64,000 bases of DNA from the NCBI GenBank assembly GCA_016927475.1, contig JAFGMO010000055.1, forward strand, positions 1-64,000, in the 5' to 3' direction. The stretch is from Candidatus Aminicenantota bacterium (GTDB lineage Bacteria; Acidobacteriota; Aminicenantia; Aminicenantales; Aminicenantaceae). Position 1 is the first letter of the stretch. Each line of letters begins with the position of its first letter. Of this stretch, positions 19,552-27,702 are shown piece by piece. The position numbers and the translations under genes were made by a program. The notes under the pieces are model-generated. The model was not told where the DNA came from. It worked only from the letters and a program-made list of their open reading frames with translations, and did no database searches.

Positions 19552-20502
19552 ATGAACATCATCATTACAGGAGTAGCCGGATTCATAGGTAGCAATCTGG
19601 CCGAAAGGATTTTAAACCAGAACCACATCTATGGATTAAATCATCGCGTGATCGGAATCGATGATCTTTCCTACGGCATCAGGGAGCAAATACCGGAGGG
19701 TGTTGAGTTTTATCCATTGGATGTTCGCTCAAAAGATATCTATTCCGTGTTTGAAGGCGGAGATTGTGTTTTTCATTTGGCTGCCAAAAACTGCCTGAGC
19801 GACTGTCAGAATGATCCCGTAGAAACGGCTGATATTAATGTAACGGGGACAGTCAATGTTTTTGAAGCAGCGAGAAGAGCAAGTCTAAAAAAAGTTGTTT
19901 ACGCCGAAAGCTCATCTCTATATGAGGGGAGTGATATATTCCCAACACCTGAGACAGAAGTCAAGCCTGAGAGTATTTATGGGGCCAGCAAAGCAGCCTT
20001 GGGATATTTCGCAAAAAGTTTTGGAATATTTTCCGATATACAGATTACGGGATTACGCTATTTTAACGTTTACGGACCAAGACAGGACTATCGCAGGACG
20101 ATCCCGCCTGTAATGAGTGCTTTTATCATCAAACTTTTAAAAAATGAGGCGCCGGTTATATACGGCACAGGGGAAAAACGAAGGGATTTCATCTACATAG
20201 ATGATGTCAATGATTTCCACTCCCTTTGCTTGACTGATCCCGGAACAAACGGAAAAATTTTCAACATAGGTTCGGGTAAGAATTACTCTATTCTAGAGAT
20301 TTATGATTCCATATCTGGGCTTATGAAAATAAAAATCCAGCCCACACATAAGGGCGACCTGCCTGGAGAAGCTCAGGTTACCCTCGCCGATATCAGCATG
20401 GCGAGGGGATTAGGCTGGCAGCCGAAGACGGATATAATCGAAGGTCTTGAACGAATGATCGGTTATATCAAAAATGAAATGCGAAAAGGAAACACTTTAT
20501 AA
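19552..20502 (+). CDS. NAD-dependent epimerase/dehydratase
   Basis: GVAGFIGSNLAERIL; SIYGASKAA; RYFNVYGPRQD. Confidence 0.9.
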   Translation: MNIIITGVAGFIGSNLAERILNQNHIYGLNHRVIGIDDLSYGIREQIPEGVEFYPLDVRSKDIYSVFEGGDCVFHLAAKNCLSDCQNDPVETADINVTGTVNVFEAARRASLKKVVYAESSSLYEGSDIFPTPETEVKPESIYGASKAALGYFAKSFGIFSDIQITGLRYFNVYGPRQDYRRTIPPVMSAFIIKLLKNEAPVIYGTGEKRRDFIYIDDVNDFHSLCLTDPGTNGKIFNIGSGKNYSILEIYDSISGLMKIKIQPTHKGDLPGEAQVTLADISMARGLGWQPKTDIIEGLERMIGYIKNEMRKGNTL

Positions 20503-20504
20503 AT

Positions 20505-21236
20505 ATGCAAAGGTCATTTTCCGACAATATTTTTCTATCTGTTGTTGTTCCTGTCTTCAATGAAGAAAATAAAATCGACAAGGATTTAGTTCAAATCTAT
20601 GATTATTTCAACAAACAGGATTATACCTTTGAGGTTATAGTCGTCGACGACGGCAGCGAGGATAAGACATGCAAGTTGTTGAAATCATGGGAAGCGAAAT
20701 ATCAAAATTTTAAATGCCTTCATTACACGCAAAATAAAGGCAAAGGTTTTGCCGTTAGGGAAGGAATGCTGAAGGCGAAAGGTGACTTTTCGCTTTTTAT
20801 CGATGCGGGATCGTGTGTTCCCCTTGAAGAAACGGAAAAAGGAATTTCTTTGCTCTTGGACGGTGGTGATGCTGCCTTCGGCTCAAGGGCATCGGCGGGA
20901 TCAAAAATCATTCAAAAACAACCGCTATACCGTCGTATGGGTGCGTGGTTGTTCGCCTTGACCGTTAAATGGTTTATGGGAGTCGACGGAATAAAGGATA
21001 CGCAGTGCGGATTCAAGATGTTCAAGAGGCATGCAGCGCATCAAATTTTCAAAAGGAACAAGACTGAAGGCTTCATGTTTGACATTGAAACCATTTTGAA
21101 TGCGAGGAAAATGGGTCTCCAAGTCATGGAGTTTCCCATAACCTGGAAAAACGACCCGGACACACGATTCAGGTTCCTTTCGGGATCCCTCAGGAATCTC
21201 AGAGAACTTTTGAAGATAAAATTCCGGAAACCATGA
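20505..21236 (+). CDS. Family 2 glycosyltransferase (dolichol-phosphate glucosyltransferase-like)
   Basis: SVVVPVFNEENKI; VIVVDDGSEDKT; KDTQCGFKMFKR. Confidence 0.85.
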   Translation: MQRSFSDNIFLSVVVPVFNEENKIDKDLVQIYDYFNKQDYTFEVIVVDDGSEDKTCKLLKSWEAKYQNFKCLHYTQNKGKGFAVREGMLKAKGDFSLFIDAGSCVPLEETEKGISLLLDGGDAAFGSRASAGSKIIQKQPLYRRMGAWLFALTVKWFMGVDGIKDTQCGFKMFKRHAAHQIFKRNKTEGFMFDIETILNARKMGLQVMEFPITWKNDPDTRFRFLSGSLRNLRELLKIKFRKP

Positions 21237-22228
21237 CTTTAACCAGGACACCTTTTCGAATCACATTAGGGGGAGGAGGAACAGACCTGCCGGCTTACTA
21301 TTCAAGATTCGGCGGATTTGTCTTTGCAGCCGGGATAGATAAATATATGTTCATAAATGTTCGCCGTCCCGAAACCAATAACCTAGTAAGGGTTCAATAT
21401 GAAAAAACAGAGACCGTGGTCCATCGAGATAAACTGAAACATGATCTGGCCAGGGAGGCCCTGCGGATGTTGGGAATCGAGAATAATATTGATATTGTCT
21501 CGAAAGCTGATATCCCTCCGGGGACAGGACTAGGATCCTCAAGTTGTTATGCTGTTGGGATTTTAAATGCGCTCCATGCATTTCGAAAGGAATCTTTCAC
21601 CCCACAGGAATTGGCTGAGGAAGCTTGTCGTCTAGAAATAGATATTTTAAACAAACCCATCGGGAAGCAAGATCAATATATGGCTGTTTTTGGAGGATTA
21701 ACCGTATTGGAGATTGAAAAAAACGGTAAGGTAAACATCCGGAAAGCAGATATTTCTAAAAGCACGGCAGAAGATTTAAGCAAAAACTTACAGGTGTTTT
21801 ACACAAATATCAAGCGGGATTCAAACCAAATCCTTTCTGAACAAAGCCTTTTCATAAGAACAAACAAGAACTCTGTCGTTGATAAAATGCATCATATTAA
21901 AGAGATGGGATATAACATACTCCATGCAGCCGAAGGAGGGAATCTCACAGATATTGGACTTTTAATGGATCAGCATTGGGAGTATAAAAGAAAGATATCC
22001 TCGAAAATGTCTAATTCCGGTCTTGATGAGATCTACGAGATCGCTAAAGAGAATGGAGCTCTGGGAGGGAAAATAATGGGTGCAGGGGGAGGCGGCTTTT
22101 TTGTCTTTTACATTGAGAGAAGATTTGAAGAGTTCAGGAGGATATTGGAAAATCTGGGATTAAAGAGGATGGACTATCAATTTGATCATGAAGGAACAAT
22201 GGTACTTGACAAACAAAAAAAACTTTGA
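21233..22228 (+). CDS. hddA: GHMP kinase, heptose-7-phosphate kinase-like
   Basis: RTPFRITLGGGGTDLPAYYSRFGGFV; PPGTGLGSSSCYAVGIL; GKIMGAGGGGFFVFY; overlaps the preceding gene by 4 nt. Confidence 0.75.
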   Translation: MTLTRTPFRITLGGGGTDLPAYYSRFGGFVFAAGIDKYMFINVRRPETNNLVRVQYEKTETVVHRDKLKHDLAREALRMLGIENNIDIVSKADIPPGTGLGSSSCYAVGILNALHAFRKESFTPQELAEEACRLEIDILNKPIGKQDQYMAVFGGLTVLEIEKNGKVNIRKADISKSTAEDLSKNLQVFYTNIKRDSNQILSEQSLFIRTNKNSVVDKMHHIKEMGYNILHAAEGGNLTDIGLLMDQHWEYKRKISSKMSNSGLDEIYEIAKENGALGGKIMGAGGGGFFVFYIERRFEEFRRILENLGLKRMDYQFDHEGTMVLDKQKKL

Positions 22229-22244
22229 CGCGGTTGAAACCGGC

Positions 22245-23096
22245 ATGGGATGCTTGGATAACAAAATAATCGTTGTTACGGGAGGCAGCCGAGGCATAGG
22301 GTTTTCTGTGGCCCGGAGATGTGCCAAGGAAGGTGCGCGGCTCGTCCTTATTTCACGCGACAGGAGCAACTTGGAAAAAGCCGCTGTCAAAGTCAGCTCA
22401 GGCAGGCAAAATCATAGATGCTATGAATGTGATGTCGGCAGACCGGAGAATGTTAAGGATATTGTGAGTGCTGTCGAAAACGAATTTTCTGTTGTTCACG
22501 GGCTTGTAAATTGTGCGGGAATCTCCGGAGTCATCGGGAGAATAGATGAGATCGACCCGGCAGGATTTGTACAGACAATAAAGGTGAATTTACTGGGAAC
22601 ATTTTATATGTGCCATTATTTTATTCCGCTGCTCAAAAAAGCTGAGCGCGGAAAAATCGTGAATTTCTCAGGCGGGGGAGCCGCAGGTCCTTTTCCAAAC
22701 TATTCTGCCTATGCCGCTAGTAAAGCGGGTGTCGTGAGGCTTACGGAGAACATGGCCGTAGAACTTCAAAATGACAACCTGGATATCAATGTTGTTGCTC
22801 CGGGATTTATTGCGACAGAAATTCATCAGGAAACCATAAAGGCAGGGATGAAAGCCGGCGAGGGATATTTGAAAAAAACAATGGAACTGATTAAAAAAGG
22901 AGGAGTTTCTCCAGAAATACCGGCCCGGTTAACAGCATTTCTATTGTCCTCGCAATCTGATGGCATTACGGGAAAATTTTTGAGTGCTCCCTGGGATCCA
23001 TGGGAAGACAGGGATTTCCAAACCCTGTTGAGAAACGATAAGGATTTTGCGACAATTCGGCGAATTGACAATCGAATATTTTATAAGAGAGGTTAA
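22245..23096 (+). CDS. Short-chain dehydrogenase/reductase
   Basis: VVTGGSRGIGFSVARR; NYSAYAASKAGVVRLTE. Confidence 0.85.
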   Translation: MGCLDNKIIVVTGGSRGIGFSVARRCAKEGARLVLISRDRSNLEKAAVKVSSGRQNHRCYECDVGRPENVKDIVSAVENEFSVVHGLVNCAGISGVIGRIDEIDPAGFVQTIKVNLLGTFYMCHYFIPLLKKAERGKIVNFSGGGAAGPFPNYSAYAASKAGVVRLTENMAVELQNDNLDINVVAPGFIATEIHQETIKAGMKAGEGYLKKTMELIKKGGVSPEIPARLTAFLLSSQSDGITGKFLSAPWDPWEDRDFQTLLRNDKDFATIRRIDNRIFYKRG

Positions 23097-23102
23097 AACC
23101 GG

Positions 23103-24110
23103 TTGACTTACAACATCGGAATTGTTGGAGCAGGATTTGCGGGGAAAAAGCGCGCATCGGTTTTAGTAAAATTCAAGAATTGCCCCTTGGTCGTTACCGC
23201 TGATATTGATAAGAGTGCCGCTTGTGACCTGGCCGAAGAGTTCGGCGGGAGAGCAGAGAAGGACTGGAAAAAAGTCGTCCGTGATCCTGATGTCCATGCC
23301 GTTATTGTGGCGACATATAACAAGTTTCTGGCCCCCATAAGCATCGCTGCCATAGAAAACCGAAAGCATGTGCTTTGCGAAAAGCCCTTGGGATGCACTG
23401 TGGAGGAATCCAGGAAAATTGTGGAGCTGGCAAAAAACAAGGAAGTTGTCATTAAAACCGGATTCAACCTCAGACATCATCCTGCTTTATCTCGAGCCAA
23501 AGGATTATATGATGAGAGGAAGATCGGCAGACTTATCTTTTTACGGTGCCGATATGGTCATGGCGGCAGACCGGGGTATGAGGAGGAGTGGCGGGGAAAA
23601 CGGAACTTATCAGGTGGAGGGGAGCTTCTTGATCAGGGAATCCATGTGGTGGATTTATTCAGATGGTTTGCCGGCGATTTTGAGGAAGTCTTCGGATATA
23701 CGTCATCCTCTTTTTGGAAGATTGAGACAGAGGATAATGCTTGGGCAATGTTAAGAAAGAGCGGTGATATCATAGCGACGATGCATACAAGCTGGACACA
23801 ATGGAAGAACATGTTTTCCTTCGAACTTTTCGGCAGTGAGGGGTACTTGATCATTGAAGGGCTGGGAGGAAGCTATGGGAAAGAGGTTTTGAAATACGGT
23901 GTGCGGAGGTCTGAAGGTGGGCCTCCAAGAGAAAGAATAATCGAGTTTCCCGGGCCCGACACGTCATGGGAGAAAGAATGGCTGGAATTTATTCGTGCTG
24001 TTGAAGGAAAGACAGAACCATTAGGCAGCGGATGGGATGGATTTCAGGCGAACAGGATGATCCATGCTGTTTACGAGGCGGCAAGGACGGGAAGGAAAGT
24101 GAAGCTGTGA
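23103..24110 (+). CDS. Gfo/Idh/MocA family oxidoreductase
   Basis: GIVGAGFAGKKRA; HVLCEKPLG; TTG start. Confidence 0.85.
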   Translation: MTYNIGIVGAGFAGKKRASVLVKFKNCPLVVTADIDKSAACDLAEEFGGRAEKDWKKVVRDPDVHAVIVATYNKFLAPISIAAIENRKHVLCEKPLGCTVEESRKIVELAKNKEVVIKTGFNLRHHPALSRAKGLYDERKIGRLIFLRCRYGHGGRPGYEEEWRGKRNLSGGGELLDQGIHVVDLFRWFAGDFEEVFGYTSSSFWKIETEDNAWAMLRKSGDIIATMHTSWTQWKNMFSFELFGSEGYLIIEGLGGSYGKEVLKYGVRRSEGGPPRERIIEFPGPDTSWEKEWLEFIRAVEGKTEPLGSGWDGFQANRMIHAVYEAARTGRKVKL

Positions 24111-24126
24111 GCGAGATGTTGTCATC

Positions 24127-24888
24127 ATGAAAAAGAACACATGGTTCCTGATCAGAGAGCTGGCCTGGACGGACTTCAAACTGAGATACAACAATTCTAT
24201 TCTCGGCTATATCTGGAGCCTTCTAGTTCCGCTTATGATATTCGGCGTTCTTTACCTGGTGTTTTCCGTATTCATGAGATTTGAGGGGATTGAACATTAT
24301 CAGCTTTATCTTTTGCTTGGACTTATTCTTTGGAGTTATTTCTATGAGGCTACCAATAATGGTATGCAGTCCATGCATTACAAGGCATCTCTTATATCAA
24401 AAATGAACTTTCCGAAATGGGTCATAATTGTCGCTTCGAATATGACCTCACTTTTTACCTTATGCCTGAATCTTTTCGTGTTCGCAGTTTTTTTTATGCT
24501 CTCTTCTGCTACCGCTAAAGTGACGGGGTGGATGGTTTTTTTCTACTTACTGCAATTGATCATTTTGAGTTTCGCTGTTTCCCTTTTCCTTGCTTCCTTT
24601 TATCTCAGATTTCGCGACCTGTCTCATATATGGAGTATCGTACTCCAAGTTGGTTTCTGGCTAATTCCGATAGTATATCCTGTAAGCATAATTCCTGACC
24701 ATCTAAGGCCTGTCTTTTTCCTGAATCCGCTTGCCCGAATAATCCAAGATACCCGATCAGTGCTCATTTACGGTTCCAGTCCACCACTCAGGCATACCAT
24801 CATATCTTTTGTGATGATCGTTTTTATCCTCATCCCTGGAATAGTCATTTTTTTTATACGCTCAGGTAAATTCGCTGAAGAAGTATAG
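24127..24888 (+). CDS. Polysaccharide ABC-2 type transporter permease (Wzm-like)
   Basis: ELAWTDFKLRYNNSILGYIWSLLVPLMIFGVLYLVFS; paired with an ATPase gene. Confidence 0.85.
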   Translation: MKKNTWFLIRELAWTDFKLRYNNSILGYIWSLLVPLMIFGVLYLVFSVFMRFEGIEHYQLYLLLGLILWSYFYEATNNGMQSMHYKASLISKMNFPKWVIIVASNMTSLFTLCLNLFVFAVFFMLSSATAKVTGWMVFFYLLQLIILSFAVSLFLASFYLRFRDLSHIWSIVLQVGFWLIPIVYPVSIIPDHLRPVFFLNPLARIIQDTRSVLIYGSSPPLRHTIISFVMIVFILIPGIVIFFIRSGKFAEEV

Positions 24889-24889
24889 A

Positions 24890-25621
24890 ATGGAACCAGT
24901 AATAGAACTTCGAAAAGTTTCCAAAAAGTTTATATTACCCCATTTAAGAGAATACACCTTGAAGAACAGCATCCTGAATTTTGGGAAAAGCAGGTCATAT
25001 GAGAAATATGATGCCTTAAAAGAGATATCCTTTGCGGTGAACCGGGGAGAATTCATAGGGATCATTGGTAAAAATGGGTCAGCCAAATCACTATTATTGA
25101 AGATCATTGCAGGTATCTATAAACCGACGAAGGGGGAAGTTTTAGTCAAAGAAAAATTACTGGCTTTCCTGGAACTCGGCCTCGGCTCTAGTGCGGAACT
25201 ATCGGGCAGAGACAATATTTATCTGTATGGGGCTGTCCTAGGCCTTCGTAAGAGTGAAATAAAGAGGAAGTTTGGAGAAATCGTTGCTTTTTCCGAATTG
25301 GAAAAATTCATCGATCAAAAACTCAAGAACTATTCTTCGGGAATGCAGGTGAGATTAGCCTTCGCTGTTGCCATACAAGTGGATGCTCCGGTTCTATTGA
25401 TTGATGAAGTTTTGGCCGTTGGGGATGCAGGATTCCAGGCAAAATGTGCAGAGATATTCAAAGGATTCAAAGAGAAAGGAAAAACCGTCATCTATGTTTC
25501 ACACAATCTGGAGAGCATAGAAAGATGGTGTGATAGAACCATGTTACTGCACGAAGGTAATCTTTTGGCTTTTGGAAACACTCCGGAAGTTATCCAGGAA
25601 TATGTAAATAGAATCTTGTGA
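24890..25621 (+). CDS. Polysaccharide ABC transporter ATPase (Wzt-like, short form)
   Basis: GIIGKNGSAKSLLLKIIAG Walker A; YSSGMQVRLAFAVA signature; LLIDEVLAVGD. Confidence 0.9.
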   Translation: MEPVIELRKVSKKFILPHLREYTLKNSILNFGKSRSYEKYDALKEISFAVNRGEFIGIIGKNGSAKSLLLKIIAGIYKPTKGEVLVKEKLLAFLELGLGSSAELSGRDNIYLYGAVLGLRKSEIKRKFGEIVAFSELEKFIDQKLKNYSSGMQVRLAFAVAIQVDAPVLLIDEVLAVGDAGFQAKCAEIFKGFKEKGKTVIYVSHNLESIERWCDRTMLLHEGNLLAFGNTPEVIQEYVNRIL

Positions 25622-27639
25622 AAAAAATGACGGTCGAATCCTTTTCCTTGCAGAATTTACCACTCGTAACAATTGTCACCCCATCCTTGAACCAGAGTCG
25701 GTTTGTCGAGGAAACGATCAAATCGGTTGTGCAACAGGATTACCCCCATATCGAGTATTGGATCATCGACGGCGGAAGCGCTGACAACAGCATAGAAATC
25801 ATCCAAAAATACGCGAAAAAATATAAATTTATCAAGTGGATCTCAGAAAAAGACAAAGGTCAGAGTCATGCCATCAATAAAGGATTCAAAAGAGCAAAGG
25901 GAGAGGTCGTGGCATGGTTAAATTCCGATGACACTTATGAACCGGGAGCAATAAGGAAAACCGTAGAGGTCATGGTGTCTCATCCTGATTACAAGCTGGT
26001 ATACGGAGAGGCTTACATCATCGATGAAAAGGGCAAGAAAATTGGTGTTTTTCCGCATACAGAGAAAATATTCAACTATAAAAGGCTTGTCTTTGTTTCA
26101 GACTATATTATGCAGCCGTCAGCTTTCGTAAGAAGAGATGTTTTCAAAGAGATCGGTTATCTGAATGAGAAGCTGCATTGGTGTATGGATTGGGATTTTT
26201 GGATAAGAATAGCAAAAAGATATCCTGTGGGTTATGTTCCCTGTTTTACAGCGAACACCCGAGACTATTGTCAGACGAAAACGAGATCGGGCGGAAAAAG
26301 ACGTGTGAAGGAAATTGCTACTATGATCCGAAAACATACGGGGAGGAAATATCCTCCCGCCTACTTTATCTATGGATCGGAACTCCTTACAAATAGCACA
26401 AACAAAAATTGGCTGATGAGAAACTTGAAGAAAAGTAAATTCATTCGTTTTTTCTGGAATTTACTCATAGATAAGTTCAAATATATTTATTCTGACAGCT
26501 GGGTGTCTAAAGAGATCGAAGTCACTTTTTTTGGTTCCAAGAGCCGATTCATGCTCGAGGGTTTTCTTAATCCAAGAATATTACCTATCAGGTTTGATTT
26601 ATTCGTAAATATGCAAAAGATTCAATCTAAACACATTACGCACAAAGGTTTATTTCTGCTCAGAACAGAGATTCCAGACAGAATTACCACTCAAGGACGT
26701 AATTCTCTGCGAATAAGAAGCTCAAAAACCTTTATCCCGGGGCCGGAAGACAAAAGAAGATTGTCTTTTAGATTGATCGAATTTTCATTTGACAGAACAA
26801 AAGAGCGCAATCAATGGCCGTTAATATCCGTTATCATTGTTTCCAATAAACGAGGAGAATTCATAGAGGAAACAATAAAGTCTGTTGTCGAACAAAATTA
26901 TCCATGCAAAGAACTCATCTTAGTTTGTGGAAGCAAGGATAAAAATGTTGATATCATAAAAAAATATAACAAAGATTATCCGTTTATAAGATGGGTATTC
27001 CAAAAGAAAAAAGGACGGAGCCATTTTTTTAACAAAGGAATGAGAATGGCTGAAGGTGAGATCGTTTCCTGCTTGGGTTCTCAAGACACCTATGAACCCG
27101 GAGCATTGGAGACAGCCGCTGAATTTTTTTTGGAAAATCCGCAGGAAATGTTCATGAACGGCATAGGACATCTTATTGATGGCAAAAGAAACCCTATCAA
27201 GCAGCCCCTTAACGGCTCAACGAATAACAAAAAGTTATTCAGAGAAAACAGCATTTGCCGGCCGGCTGCTTTTTGGAAAAAAACCATCATTGACTACATA
27301 GGCGATTTTTATGAAGACTTCGACTATGCTATGGATTATGACTACTGGATCAGGGTCTCTAAATATTTCAGATTGAATTTTGTGAACAAGCATATGGCCA
27401 ACATACGGATTCAGAATAATTTGGAATCCGCCCGGATTTTAAAAGACAACCGCGAGATACTCAATGTTTTGAAAAGAAATTACGGAACGATAAGCTGGCG
27501 TAGGGCCCTGATATTTGGTGAAGTCTATGCCAAGCATAGGCTGAATTTAAGAAAAAATTCTTTTCTCGAAGATATTTTTTTTAAGACCATGGTCTTGTTG
27601 GTGGCAGTCTATAAAAAAACACATTATTTAATGACATGA
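25618..27639 (+). CDS. Tandem GT2-domain glycosyltransferase
   Basis: Two homologous GT-A domains (IVTPSLNQSRFVEETIKSVVQQDYP... and VIIVSNKRGEFIEETIKSVVEQNYP...). Confidence 0.85.
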   Translation: MKKMTVESFSLQNLPLVTIVTPSLNQSRFVEETIKSVVQQDYPHIEYWIIDGGSADNSIEIIQKYAKKYKFIKWISEKDKGQSHAINKGFKRAKGEVVAWLNSDDTYEPGAIRKTVEVMVSHPDYKLVYGEAYIIDEKGKKIGVFPHTEKIFNYKRLVFVSDYIMQPSAFVRRDVFKEIGYLNEKLHWCMDWDFWIRIAKRYPVGYVPCFTANTRDYCQTKTRSGGKRRVKEIATMIRKHTGRKYPPAYFIYGSELLTNSTNKNWLMRNLKKSKFIRFFWNLLIDKFKYIYSDSWVSKEIEVTFFGSKSRFMLEGFLNPRILPIRFDLFVNMQKIQSKHITHKGLFLLRTEIPDRITTQGRNSLRIRSSKTFIPGPEDKRRLSFRLIEFSFDRTKERNQWPLISVIIVSNKRGEFIEETIKSVVEQNYPCKELILVCGSKDKNVDIIKKYNKDYPFIRWVFQKKKGRSHFFNKGMRMAEGEIVSCLGSQDTYEPGALETAAEFFLENPQEMFMNGIGHLIDGKRNPIKQPLNGSTNNKKLFRENSICRPAAFWKKTIIDYIGDFYEDFDYAMDYDYWIRVSKYFRLNFVNKHMANIRIQNNLESARILKDNREILNVLKRNYGTISWRRALIFGEVYAKHRLNLRKNSFLEDIFFKTMVLLVAVYKKTHYLMT

Positions 27640-27702
27640 TACACACCGCATCAGCGCTGAAAGCCCCCTATGGCCTGAGGTGAAACAACAGGATTTTCGG
27701 AT

